The notes below the pieces were generated by a model. That model saw only the letters and a list, made by a program, of their open reading frames with translations. It was not told the origin of the DNA and made no database searches. Positions 31,101-63,961 of a DNA stretch of 64,000 bases are shown here, piece by piece. A program made the translations under genes and the position numbers. The stretch lies in assembly GCA_027704905.1 (NCBI GenBank), contig CM051005.1, forward strand, positions 20,831,831 to 20,895,830, given 5' to 3'. Source of the stretch: Muraenolepis orangiensis (lineage: Eukaryota; Chordata; Actinopteri; Gadiformes; Muraenolepididae). The stretch's first letter is position 1; every line of letters starts with the position of its first letter.

Positions 31101-31203
31101 TCCAGGGGCGGACTGGCCAGATTTTTTTTTACCTAGACGGCCCACAGCGTTGCGACCAATGGCCCACAAGGTGGGGTGGGCCTTCACTAGTAGTGGCTGG
31201 CCT

Positions 31204-32228
31204 ATAGGCCTATATCACACTTCCTGCTTCCGGAGCCTTAAAAATTGCAGAGCAGTGTACTCTTACTTCCGGTAGTTACCCCAGATACGTGACAAACTGT
31301 GGCCGCCTCCTCTCCTCTCTGTTATTGTAGTGTACCGGGCTGCTCAACGTCTAAACAAAGACAGCCCTACCTCAGTTTACACCATTACCCAAAGACAAAC
31401 TCCTCCGCAAGTCTTGTGTGAGGCTGATAAGGAGGATGAAGATCCCTCGTTTCATGTTCTCAGGAGTAGCGCGTATGTCTGCAGTTTGCACTTTGACAAG
31501 GAGAGCATATACGTCTCGAAAAGTGGGTGGAATAGGCTAATAATGTCGGGTATGTGTATGATTAAAAGCACTGGTCCTGTCCCCCACACACACTCCATCT
31601 CTCATCCGAATAGAGCCACATAATGACGGGTAAGTGTATGATTAAAAGCACTGGTCCCAAGTAGGGCTGGACAATACGGACCAAAACCCGGTATTTTCAG
31701 GCTGCATCGCGATATACGATATATATCGGTATTTTATACAAATTTGGTTTTAACTCAATGCCACAAGTATGTCACAAGCACTTTTATTTTCTCATATTCA
31801 CAAGAATAACAGGCATTCCCTTTTAGAAAATATACAGCTGCACACTACATATTAACACGTAAATGAAAAGGTACATTGAAATAATCAAAATCCATCAAAT
31901 AAATCGCCTATATTAAATACATAGGCATACCTCTGCTCCTACACAAAATCGCCTTCGTTATATGGCGATATATCCAGATAGAGCCACAAGACACAATGTC
32001 GGGGAATTGTATGATTCGGATTTAGACTTCTTCACTGTAGAGTGTTCATTCACTAGTTTAACCACATTGTCTTGACCGACTTTTGGAAGGTTATGCAGCG
32101 ACGTTGTCCAGCGATAACTGTCCTCCATGGTGAATGCCAAGGTGAATGCATTAACCGGAACTTGGGATACACTGCTTCAGCGATTTTTAACGGGTACTTC
32201 CAGCTTTCAAATCTAACGTGATATATGC
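31204..32228 (+). mobile_element. THAP-coding P-like DNA transposon relic, copy A
   Basis: This 1.0-kb block is repeated at 41042-42069. Ends carry ATAGGCCTATATCAC and a degenerate inverse (GTGATATATGCC), so it resembles a DNA transposon with inverted termini. Near the start a frame beginning at 31320 reads CYCSVPGCSTSKQRQPYLS, and after a frameshift EDPSFHVLRSSAYVCSLHF: the C-x4-C and C-x2-H parts of a THAP zinc finger, as found in P-element transposases. No transposase catalytic region remains. Confidence 0.6.
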
Positions 32229-33778
<1,550 letters not shown>

Positions 33779-34221
33779 TGTTGAGGTTTTTGTACAGACT
33801 GGCTTAGATGAAAACATTTTTTATTGGAACACTCAACCACAACAATCGCCCCTGCATGGGCACCTCTTCACAGGCCTCCTGGTTGAAGAGGATCTGGAGG
33901 TTCCATATTGCATTCACTTTTAGGACAATTTTGACAAACTAGTAAACATTAGTAGCCCTGGAGTGTATAGTATTTTTATAGTGTATAGTATTTTTATAGT
34001 ATTGTTTTAGAAATTCATACAGCAGGGGGAATGGGGAGTAAGCATTTTATTGTACTTGCAAATGGCAAATCAAAATCTTATCGTATCTTGTTTAATCAGT
34101 TTAATCCTGTCCATTTGATGATTTTGTGAACACAGAATAGGATCAAACCAGAGTCTTTTGGCTCGGAGTGGAACTCCCCAACCACTAGACTACACATTCA
34201 CATGAACGTTGAGATGAGAAG

Positions 34222-34316
34222 TCACACAGCACACACATTAAGAAGGTGATGAAGGCGATGTGCTGCACCACCCATGCCCTGACACTGGAGTCCGTCTGTA
34301 GCTTGGCAGCTGCCAT
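34222..34316 (-). pseudogene. EMC3-like first-exon fragment, copy 1
   Basis: Reads MAAAKLQTDSSVRAWVVQ then HIAFITFLMCVL. It parallels copy 2, with some positions (WVV, ITFL) closer to EMC3. Downstream on the same strand, 33905-33780 repeats the 35361-35226 block. The set looks like decayed tandem duplicates. Confidence 0.45.
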
Positions 34317-35830
34317 GGAACAATTCACAGGTCAACCCAGAGATGAAAGTGGATGCTTTCAAAAAAATCCGGAAAATAATACACATAGCGAGCGAGCCAA
34401 AGGCGCTCGCCCAGCTAGGGGGGGTCTGAGGGCATGCTCCCCCAGACATAAATAGATAGAGCAATAGAGCAAAAAAAACATTTTTTTTTTCTTTTAAAAA
34501 AAACACATTTTTATGAATTTTCTTTTAACATGACTCAACATTGCAGTGGAAATTGATTTTTTTACAAATAAGACATTAAATACTGCATTCTAGGGTATTT
34601 TGATAACAACCACTTAAAGTTATTCTTCACCTTGCCTTCTACTGTACGTAAATCCGCCGACCTCTACCTGTTTGTACATTCTTATCGCTTCATGGATAAA
34701 CACAATAGATAAAAGCTTCTCAATTGACTAGCTGAATAGACAGGTACACAAAATCATTTCGGGCGCTTTTCAAACACGAATCATAAATCTCGTTCATTTC
34801 CGTAACTTTGTGAGATGTCAAATGGCTGCGCCCATAGACAAAATGTAAACATGCCGTGCCGTGAGAGATCGACAAATATTTCAATGATTATTAACCGGAA
34901 AAGTAAAAAAAAAATAAATATATCAGAATGAAGGAATCCAGAGATTTTTGCGAGTTTTGACAAATATCCGGAATTCCGAATAAATCCAGAAAACTTTCAT
35001 CTATGTCAACCACTAGAGACAAAACACACAAGGTAAGGCTCTGGGAGGAGCAGAGCCTGATGGGAGATGAGGTTGATGTTGGCACAACATATGTACTTAA
35101 AAGACACTACAACTAACTAACAAAGTAGACACGTAATTAAATCTTAATAGACAGTGACATGTAGACAGTGACATGTTACATTATATTTTTGGCAACGTTA
35201 TTCAACACAACCACACATTCATCATGTTGAGGTTTTTGTAGAGACTTAGAGGCTTAGATGAAAACATTTTTATTGGAACACTCGACCACAACAATTGCCC
35301 CTGCCATGGGCACCTCTTCACAGGCACCGCCGCCTCCTGGTGGAATAGGATCTGGGGGTTCCTGGACAAGCACACCTCTCCAACATCTCCTGCTCTGAAA
35401 CACACAGGGAACAATACTGTTTAATTAATAAGTATACAGAATACACATGTTCTAGGTATTCGCAGGTAGTACTGAGAATTGTGAAGGGTTGAAGTACCCA
35501 GTGCTGTAGGGTTGACTGTAGCAGCCGACGTTATTACACTTGGTACTACGGTAAACACTACACTACTAGGTACGGAACAACCCTACAACACTAGGTTCTA
35601 TGTTTAACACGACTCAAGGTACTACAGTAAACACTACACAACACAAGGTACTACACAACACAAGGTACTACATTATACACTTCTAGGTACTACAATATTA
35701 TATACAAGCTATAACACTACTCAATACTAGGTCCTCTATTGACATATTAACACATGCTTAATCACTACATTTTTATATATAAAATAAGTCGACCTCTGAC
35801 CTTTAGGGGATTAATGAAGTGTCAACTTAC

Positions 35831-35911
35831 CATAAAATCCTTGTTGAGTTCAGGGGGCATCGCCATGGCAGCGTCAGCCATCTGGTCCAGCATGACCCTT
35901 AATTGGTCAGC
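35831..35911 (-). pseudogene. EMC3-like late-exon fragment
   Basis: Reads ADQLRVMLDQMADAAMAM then PPELNKDFM and a gtaagt donor; EMC3 has, by recall, ADQSRMMQEQMTGAAMAM then PADTNKAFK at an exon end. The donor consensus suggests an exon of a spliced gene, not a retrocopy. The next block downstream (35400-35260) has a tttcag acceptor and an open frame to a stop but no recognised homology, and includes AATAAA. Confidence 0.5.
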
Positions 35912-36015
35912 ACAAGAAAATTGATAGAATTGTACCATTATACAATAATATATATATATCATAATATTTATACTAATATAGTAACAACTTAATGTCATAC
36001 TCAGACTCAACCTAG

Positions 36016-36105
36016 TCACACAGCGCACACAAAGGGGATGAAGGCGATGCGCTGCACCGCCCACGCCCTGATACTGGAGTCCAGCAGCAGCTTGGCAGCC
36101 TCCAT
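36016..36105 (-). pseudogene. EMC3-like first-exon fragment, copy 2
   Basis: Minus-strand ATG (36105) opens a 29-codon frame, MEAAKLLLDSSIRAWAVQR onward to FIPFVCAV and a stop. It resembles the N-terminus of EMC3 (as I recall, LLLDSNIRLWVVLPIV then ITFFVGM), a subunit of the ER membrane protein complex. It stops where EMC3 continues. A second EMC3-like piece lies 0.1 kb downstream at 35911-35831. The middle 160 residues of EMC3 are missing. Confidence 0.5.
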
Positions 36106-36134
36106 GGTACAGGTCACAGGTCAACCACTAGAGA

Positions 36135-37620
36135 CAAAACACACAAAGCAAGGCTCTGGGAGAAGCAGCGCATAATGAGAGATGACGTGTCGGTTTAAAC
36201 TACAAAAAACACAACAAGTTCACCTTGACTTAAGAGTCAAGAAACGATGTACTTTATATTCCCAGACGGGAAATGTGCCACAACAGAAACTACAGGACAA
36301 TCGTATCATATCAAAATAAATAAATAAATACAACTACAACTACAGTTAACAGAAAGTAGAAGCATAATTCAATCTTAATAGACAGTGACTATTTGACATT
36401 AATATTCTTGTCAACGTTATCCCCGACACGACAAACAACAACCACACATTCATCATCACACAGCGTTGACCTGTACAGTTTAGGCTGATAATATAAGTGA
36501 CCTATTCAATATGAACTCTGACCATGAAAAGGGTTAATGGGCCCAGGTTGGTGAAGAAGAGGTACAACATGCTTCATGTTTAAATAACGGTGAAGAAGAG
36601 GTACTACATGCTTCATGTTTAAATAACGCTGAAGAAGAGGTACAACATGCTTCATGTTTAAATAACGCTGAAGAAGAGGTACAACATGCTTTATGTTTTA
36701 ATATAACATTAAATATGATGACAGGCTCCACTTTTGTACACGGAGAACTCTGTAAAGAGCAGATGGAAGAAGAGCATGAAAGGAACCTACTGGAAGGAAC
36801 ATACTGGACTCCAACATTGGGACCAAAAGCGTGAAGTTGGAGATTTAAGAACTTTGAAGAGAGAGTTAATAACTTGAAAGTTAGTAAGAATTCAAAACGG
36901 TAAAGTTAGTGGCAGTTAATAACTTTAAAGTTAGTGACCGTTAATAACTTTCAAGTTATAGTTTTTTTCGCCTAGTTAGCTGGTGGCTTACTGGCACGCT
37001 AACACTGCTGTCTCAATGTTTAAACTACTGCTAAATAAGACGTCCTGTGATACAAACATCTCTATGGATTCGTAGCGGAGACGGTACGTGTTACAGACGA
37101 TACAATTATTTTATTTATAGCTCGTTATATCGTTTTTGTCACGATTTACCAGGTTTACAAAGTTTAGTTTGGCCACAGGCGAGACGAGATGGACGAGACG
37201 GCATTTTCTTCTTCTGTCAACAATAATGAAGTCGAGGCGGATCATTGCCCTCCGCTGGACGACTGAGGAATTACAACACGTTAGAAATACAAAACACACA
37301 TTGTGTAATGGTGGTGGTGGAGAATCATCGACTTGTTGTATCTATAAATCAACTATGCATGCATTCTTTTTTATTTTTAAGTCAAACCCTGTCCATAACT
37401 CTGTCCATAACACTTCACTACACGCTATCTTTCAGGAGCATTATTATTTTAAATAAAAAAGCACACACTTAAGTTAAACAGTAAATAGTATACACACACA
37501 CACTTTATATGTCAGTCGAATGGACCTGAACATCTTCCCTGTCCCTTAAAAACGAACAGCACAGGAGGGTTAAATGTTCACTGCAAAGACACTTTGATGG
37601 TTTTTTGATGGCCTTGACCA
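36135..37620. other. Gap with a 39-bp minisatellite, no gene seen
   Basis: Block 36383-36460 repeats 35140-35225 (ACAACCACACATTCATCAT shared), part of the EMC3-like duplication. At 36548-36700 four units of GAAGAAGAGGTACAACATGC plus TTCATGTTTAAATAACGCT form a minisatellite. At 36870-36965 AACTTTAAAGTTAGTG-type units repeat. The rest is plain. Confidence 0.6.
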
Positions 37621-37628
37621 TGTTATAC

Positions 37629-38647
37629 CAGTGGTGGGCCGTCAGGGCCAGCAAGGCCTTCTCTGCTGGCCTAAACATCATCAGAATATACATTTTTAGA
37701 TATTTTTTTCCACAAATATGTATTAAATTATTCCCCATAGTCTATGATCTTAATTTCATAGCTTTCCTCTTGGTTGCGCTGCTTCCAACCTCAGATCGAG
37801 ATTTGAAGGGCTGGCCTTTATCTTAGAGCTTTTATCCAATCATATTTCAGCCATCATGTGTTGCCAGGGTCCAATAAATCTGCCCTTAGGCCTTCAGAAT
37901 CAACAGTGCGGGCGCCTGGAGCTTAAAGTGAACGGAAGCAAAACTGTGGCGTTAACTATGCAGCTATGGAGCTATGCAGAGCTAGCACACTGAACTTGAA
38001 CAAGCTAATTTGTGTAGATTTCTACAAGCTGTTTTTTTGGAACTGAAACGCACAGATAAACTGTTCAACAGTACAAAGCATTTGATTTATTGATTTATTT
38101 GAAATATATTTTTGTCATTTGATTTTGTTAATATTAAATCAATATTAACGAATTACTATATATGTAATTAAAATGACAAATATATCCTCATGAACAAATG
38201 CTAATTATTTATTTGTTTTTTGATTTTCAGTGAATAGTTTATGTATGTTTATCGTCATGTTTCTTAAGTGAAACTGCTTTGGGTGCGACAATGCGCTGTT
38301 TAGTGAACAAACTTGTTAAAGCTCACATGTTTTTGGTGGACTTAATAAAACTTTGTAGACTAATCCCTTAAAAACACCTTTTATTTTTAAGTTTTGACAG
38401 TATCCAAGTGATCTTAAAGCTGGTATTTTAACACTCTTGATTATAAATTATTATGAAATATGAATATAACTCTGTTGTACTTGACTATGTTAAGGTGATG
38501 CAACGCCCGGTTCTACTGCGTTTCTGTCTAAATGTATAGTTTCTAGAGCCATGGCGTCATAATGATGCTATTAAGAGGTGGACTAACTCAAGGTAGGACT
38601 GTGTAGGACTTCACTGAAGGCCTAGGTGTGAATGCACGCCACCACTG
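37629..38647. mobile_element. Non-autonomous hAT-like element
   Basis: The left end begins CAGTGGTGGGCCGTC and the right end is the inverse of CAGTGGTGGCGTGC. AGGCCTTC occurs a little further in on both sides. Flanks are TGTTATAC (37621-37628) and GGTTATAC (38648-38655), a 7-of-8 match to an 8-bp target duplication, typical of hAT. No transposase reading frame is seen in the 1,019 bases, which are AT-rich. Confidence 0.65.
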
Positions 38648-38655
38648 GGTTATAC

Positions 38656-39590
38656 AGTGAACTTGGCATGTCTACCAAGTAAGGTTAACAATTCATGGTG
38701 TTTAGATACTTTAGATAATGCAATTGTTATTTGTGTTAAACCTGCATGGTCAAAGTCTGATATTCAACAGTTTCTGTCAGAAAGTCTAAGGTGTTTTCTG
38801 ATAAACACTGAAGTGAATGAGCCTTAAAATTTTACAATTTTATCAATTGGGCTGGAAAAAAAAAAATAATCGATATGCAAACCTGTATTATATGTTTTTT
38901 AGGGCAGAAAGTACATTGACATGTACCCAAGGCTACAGTTGCTAAAGCTGACATTCAAAAACACATTTGACAACTTTGGGATATTGCCCCTTTATTGATG
39001 ATAAAACAATTGTTTTTCGCATAATCATGTAGCACAATTAAAGATTATACTAGCATTTCACAAATAACAATCATGCCAGTTATGTATGGCTCTGCAGTAA
39101 TCTGCACTCGACCAAGATGTTTAGAACAAAAAAAAGTGTTTTTTACTTTTACTTTTTCTGTAGTGTTCAGACTCATTTGTCCACTGTAAGTAACCGTGGA
39201 CTGATGTGTTGATGAGCAATGCTCTCACTGGTTCCCTCACTGGACGGTGTGGGCAGGGCAGAGCTCCCCTGCTGCTTTAGGTAAACAACCTGACACATTA
39301 AAGATACATATGAAGCAACGATGCAATGGGATACGATTCATTCCTAGTGCAATGCCGTGTAATTCGATACGATTTGATTCAACACATGGTGAAATAATAT
39401 GATGCTATGCAATTCAATATGGTACAAATAGTTTGCTTTTTATTTATTTTTTTATTGTCATTGTCCAATCCGATGAATGAAACAGCAAGCAGCTAATTAA
39501 CTTCTGTGTTTACAATGCTTAGACTGACAGCTGATTTGGTGGTTGCATAGCAACGAAAAAAACACTGCTTTGAAAGGCTCTTGATAGGAT
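38656..39590. other. AT-rich gap, nothing recognised
   Basis: No gene, RNA or clear repeat unit seen between the hAT-like element and the LINE fragment. Confidence 0.45.
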
Positions 39591-39591
39591 C

Positions 39592-40795
39592 GTGTCGTGT
39601 GTGATGGGGGCAAAGGAGCAGTGGAGTACACCTGGTGTTTTTCAGCCTGAAAAACTCTTCTTCCTGAGGAGACTGAGGAAAGCCCATTCCTCAGAATCTG
39701 AGGAAATGTCCCCTCAGATTCTGGTGAACTTTTACCGGTGTGCTATTGAAAGCATCCTCACCAACTGCATCACAGTGCGGTACGGCAGCTGCACTGTTTC
39801 TGACCGGAAAGCGCTGCAGAGGGTGGTGAAAACCGCCCAACGCATCGTCTCCCTGCAGTAAACACTACCCACCACAAACGGTGTCTGAGGAAGGCACAAA
39901 AAATAGTGGACGACCCCTCTCACCCCAACCATGGACTGTTTGCCCTCCTCCCCTCCGGGAGGCGCTATAGAAACCTCTGTTCCAAGTCAAGCAGGCTTAG
40001 GAACAGCTTCTTCCCCTCAGCCGTCATCTCCCTGAACTCTGCACCACGAAGACAGCCCCCCCCCCCCCACTGCTGACGCCCCCTCTGCGTCCCCCCCTGC
40101 CCCCGCCCCTGCCCCCCCCCCCCTCTGCTCAACACCTATAACAATCACCACCAATGTCTCTGACTAACTGTAAAAAAAGAAAAAAGATTTAAATCTGTTG
40201 ATAGAACTGCTCATACTCCTGTATATACATATACATTTATATATGCTCACTTGTATATACATTTACATTTATATATTTTTATCCTGCTTTCAATAATGGC
40301 ATACCCCTGATCACTACCTGTTAAATGATCACTTACCTGTATATATTAACTTGCTTAAGTCCTAACATTAATAGCTCTTAGCATGTTGTATATTCTAGCA
40401 AGTGTATATCCTTAATGTTGATAACACGCTCTTATCACAGCTACTTAAGCAGGAGACCTGGCAGTACGAAATTGTGTTATTCATCTTGTTAATATGAATG
40501 CTTGTGAACTGCTGTATTTTTATGTTTGCGTACCTCAGCGTTATGCTATTGTCTGCTTCAACTAATGTCACTAAGTCACTTTGGATAAAAGCGTCTGCCA
40601 AATGCCCTAAATGTAAATGTAAATATATATATATACCTAGTATACTGCTCATATGCTGTCTTTTAACCTGTCAATTTAAACTGTAAATTATATTATATTA
40701 ACATGCACTTTACTGCAACATTTGCACTCAAATGATTTTCGCTGTACTGTAATTGTGCTGTGAAATGACAATACATTTGAATCTAATCTAATCAA
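39592..40795 (+). mobile_element. LINE (L2/Rex-like) 3' fragment
   Basis: A frame at 39640-39861 reads LFFLRRLRKA, FYRCAIESILTNCITVRYGS and DRKALQRVVKTAQRIVS, the typical C-terminal part of LINE reverse-transcriptase ORFs. Past a frameshift it continues (CLRKAQ, HPNHGLFALLPSGRR, FFPSAVI). The 3' tail has GCACTTTACTGCAACATTTG and ends with a TCTAATCTAATC repeat. A V-SINE-like core (GGATAAAAGCGTCTGCCAAA) is nested at 40582. Confidence 0.75.
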
Positions 40796-41041
40796 AAGCC
40801 GAATCCCAGACATTTTTGGCGATTTCGAAATCCCGGCAGAAGGCATTTTTTGGGGCCTCAAAAAGAGGAATAATGTTGTGTTTTCAAATTAACTTCCAGC
40901 ATTAACAGGAGAAGGTAGGTCTCTACCAGGTCTGTCCTGTAAAGTACGAAATGTTCCCGTATTTTCACCCCACCCGCATTCCGCAAAGACCCGCCCTACT
41001 CTGCCTCTGATTGGCTAGTGCTTGTTGCCGACATTGGTTGG

Positions 41042-42069
41042 ATAGGCCTATGTCACACTTCCTGCTTCCGGAACGTTAAAAATCGCAGAGCGTGTACTCT
41101 TACTTCCGGTAGTTACCCAAGATACGTGACAAACTGTGGCCGCCTCCTCTCCTCTCTGTTATTGTAGTGTACCGGCTGCTCAACGTCTAAACAAAGACAG
41201 CCCTACCTCAGTTTACACCATTACCCAAAGACAAACTCCTCCGCAAGTCTTGTGTGAGGCTGATAAGGAGGATGAAGGTCCCTCGTTTCATGTTCTCAGG
41301 GGTAGCGCGTATGTCTGCAGACAAGGAGAGCATATACGTCTCAAAGTGGGCGGAATAGGCTAATAATGTTGGGTATGTGTATGAATAAAAGCACTGGTCC
41401 TGACCCCACACACACTCCATCTCTCATCCGAATAGAGCCACACAATGACGGGTAAGTGTATGATTAAAAGCACTGGTCCCAAGTAGGGGACCAAAAATCA
41501 TATCCCGGTATTTTTAGGCTGCATCGCGATATACGATATATACCGATATACGATATATATCGGTATTTTATACAAATTTGGTTTTAACTCAATGCCACAA
41601 GTATGTCACAAGCTCTTTTATTTTAAGACAACTCATATTCACAAGAATAACAGGCATTCCCTTTTAGAACACATACAGCTGCACACTACATATTAACACG
41701 TAAATGAAAAGGTACATTGAAATAATCCAAATCCATAAAATAAATCGCCTATATTAAATACATAGGCATACCTCTGCTCCTACACAAAATCGCCTTTGTT
41801 ATATGGCGATATATCCAGATAGAGCCACAAGACACAATGTCGGGGAATTGTATGATTCGGATTTAGACTTCTTCACTGTAGTGTTCATTCACTAGTTGAA
41901 CCACATTGTCTTGACCGACTTTTGGAAGGTTATGCAGCGATGTTGTCCAGTGATAACTGTCCTCCATGGTGAATGCCAAGCTGAATGCATTAACCGGAAC
42001 TTGGGATACACTGCTTCAGCGATTTTTAACAGGTACTTCCGGCTTTCAACTGTGCCGTGATATAGGCCT
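41042..42069 (+). mobile_element. THAP-coding P-like DNA transposon relic, copy B
   Basis: Same orientation as copy A, 9.8 kb away. It differs by small indels: one G lost in the CSVPGC codons and an 11-base deletion that removes the SLHF part of the C-x2-H motif. The 3' end reads GTGATATAGGCCTAT, a good inverse of the 5' end (12 bp shared, GGCCTATATCAC). Confidence 0.6.
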
Positions 42070-42104
42070 ATTTTTTAGGTTAAGGCATGAGGAGTAAGGG
42101 AGGG

Positions 42105-42292
42105 AAAGAGGGAGGCAGCTCTGTGCTGGCTAGCTATGTGCTGACTGGCTCTGTGCTGGCTAGCTCTGTGCTGACTGGCTCTGTGCTGGCTAGCTCTGTG
42201 CTGACTGGCTCTGTGCTGGCTAGCTCTCGAATTAAAATAATGGAAGAAAAATAGACCTGCTGACTGCTAGGCCCTTGGCGGGACCTCATTCA

Positions 42293-42345
<53 letters not shown>

Positions 42346-45028
42346 CACCTTCGTAATTGTTCAACCTCAATGAGGTTCGTGTCAAGACATATTACAACTA
42401 ACTAGAAATATTACTAATGAAGAAATAGGACAACTATTATAACACATTGTCAAACCTACCTTACGACATCATCATTCTTCAACACCAACTTGAGGAACCA
42501 AACACAGGTCTCAAGTACTGCTAAACTGCAGCTCTCACAACTAAGTTAAGACATGCTCTGAGTTTATGACATTACAATTCACATGACATTGTTTCCAAAA
42601 ACAGTGTTTTTAGCAGAAAATATTTTGATGTTTTGAATTTATGCAACATATTTATCTTGCCTTTTCTGTTCATATTCAGAGAGAAGTGGGAGAGACAAGA
42701 GGATCATAAAGAGCAGTTGGGGTGTGCCAGGAATGTTTTGCAGTTCATGAGTTCAATATATTTCGATTAATCCTAATTGTTAATAAAGCACTTCAAACCT
42801 TAAGTATGAATCAAAATGCCTTCTTGAATGTTTTAAGTTATGATTTTCTATCACTGGCGCTGCACCCCCTCTGGCCTGTGGTGGGCGTGGCCCGAGGAGC
42901 GGGGGCGTGGCCCGAGAAGCGGGGGGCGTCCTGTTTTGTCGTTGTGGGGCCACCATAATTTCTTAATGTTTTTACTTTCTTTACTTCTTTCTTCTGTTGA
43001 ACCTAAACTCAATATAATAATAACAGTCAAAAATAGATGAACTAACTAGGGCTGGGTCAGCATTTTTCAATTATAAACTGGGCGGGGAAATTTTTTAGCA
43101 TATGCACACAATGGCTGTAGGCCTACCCCCTCTCAAGAAAAACGAACTTTAGACTATTTCTAGTACCAAGTTCTTGGAGATAGTCCTATTGAATATCCTC
43201 TAGTCATGTAAGGTGGCCCACTTTAATTAGAATGATTAACCAAATGAAGGGAAGGGAATATGGGGGCTATTCTTAGACACTATCCACTAGAGGTTAAGTC
43301 TTTGATTAGATGTCGCCTTAAAGTCTCTGTTAATTGCAAGCATAATTAATGAGGAATGAACTTGAGTGTGATGTGATTTTGGATCTTAATTGGACAATGA
43401 CTAATTGCTGACAATCAGATGATGTCCTTCCCGGGTTTGTTTTGATGGGAACATAAATAACTGTCACATTATAAACCATGTCATTGGCAAAATAAATCAG
43501 CAATCAGCAGGCCAAGTATGCCAGTCTGTAGGCCTATATTTGTTAACGTTACTCTCACACGGTTTCCGTTTCCGATTTGTGTTCTGGAAATCAAAATCCT
43601 GTTGGGAGATCTGCATGCCACATACCAGCTACACGTGAACAGTTGACTGACGGCCAGAAAGCACAACCAATCGTTAATATAAAGACCAAAATGTGCTTTG
43701 GAGTGTCGGACAAACGGTTCCTTGTAAACCGAGCCAGCCAGTTCCTCTGATCAGTGTTCCCAGGAGAGCTTCCTTGACAGACACATTGATGATCCATCCA
43801 GTCTGACATTCTCATGTATTTTAGAGGTAGTTCCGGGAAGAAAACACCAAGCCATTATTATTTGGGAATGCAAATGACAATGTTCAACAATTCCTAACTG
43901 AATAAAATCATATGTTGCTTTGCTGAAAAAAGTTTTGTATGGTTTAGTGAACATTCCACTTTTTCTTGTTCTAAATTGTCCCTTAGAAACTAGTTATTTA
44001 TGTCCGCAGAACACAATACATTACATTCAATAAAAAAAAATATATATTTTTATAGAAATGGATGCTGAATTATGTCCATGGCAATTTCATCCAGCTCAAT
44101 AGGACGTGGATGGGGGACGTTGTAAGAACATCAAGACAGAGTGAAATGGCTTCTTCTCTGGCTGTCCTGGATGGACCTAGACCTTAAAAGTCCTCGAGTA
44201 GCAACACCTCTGGAAACAAGGATGAAGACCTATCCTCAATCCTAGTCTCAAGCTCTGCATGGTAGTAGAGCTGAAAAAAACAACATTAGCCATGTCACAT
44301 CTTAAAACTAGAGGGCACTCAGCAGAGCGCATATCCTGTACATATTAACTGTAAATTATATTATATTACCATGCACTTTACTGCAACATTTGCACTCAAG
44401 TTATCTTGCAAAGCAGACAAACCGGGGCGAAAACATAACCCTCTCCCATCTTTGCAGGTAATAATTAGCAGGAAATATATTCGGCCAACATTGTTGTCAT
44501 GGCAATAATAGAAGCGATATCCCACACAGCTTGTAAAATAAATAAAATAATCGATAGTACCGCAGTACCGAGTGCACTCAGGATGCTCCCCCCCCCCCCC
44601 CCAGTAGTGACAAGTGCAAGGTAGTTGAAAGAGTCGACCCACAAGCGAGGCAAAGCTCTGTCACCGTCCCTCCACCCCTTCAGGTACCCCCCTCCGTCTA
44701 CCGTACTGCACATTTCTGGTTCCAGAATTCTCAAGGCATTCTCAAAGTGCCATGTCAGCACCCCCCCCCCCCCCCCCCCTAGATAATGGGACAGCGCTGA
44801 TTAGTCACTTTTGGCCCTGGACACGTTGTGCTGGCTGAGAGGCACACACCTCATCAGCGAGCAGTTTCACCATCTTCCAACACTCTCCCTAGTGCGGCCT
44901 CTTGTTAACTCAGAGAGAGAGACTTGTTCCCCCCTCTGGGGAGCAGCCTGCTGCTCCCCAGTCTGGTCCCTCCAAACAGACAATCAACACCGTCACAAAG
45001 AGTCATAAGACATCATGAGCAGTTAAGA
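42105..45028. other. Gap before osbpl1a: small repeats and an orphan exon-like segment
   Basis: A 30-bp minisatellite (CTGTGCTGGCTAGCTCTGTG plus CTGACTGGCT) at 42117-42230, (CA)n at 42294-42341, a LINE tail copy at 44336-44402, and two C runs (44589-44602, 44760-44779). No intact gene was found. In mammals CABYR lies between these neighbours; nothing like it was seen. Confidence 0.5.
44184..44270 (-). other. Orphan terminal-exon-like segment
   Basis: On the minus strand GTTGTTTTTTTCAG (44284-44271) is a strong acceptor, followed by a 28-codon frame LYYHAELETRIED ... LLLEDF and TAA. I do not recognise it. No partner exons were found upstream. It could be chance, an unrecognised gene end, or transposon-derived. 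Confidence 0.25.

Positions 45029-63961
<18,933 letters not shown>

Noticed and set aside
31104..31120. GGGGCGGACTGGCCAG as the end of a complete hAT element
   Set aside because: No inverted partner or target duplication was found in the window, so only a hAT-terminus-like scrap can be claimed.
30836..31207. 123-codon frame with KTHPQ-type repeats as a repeat-protein gene
   Set aside because: It is explained by an 18-19-bp minisatellite, with no flanking exon signals.
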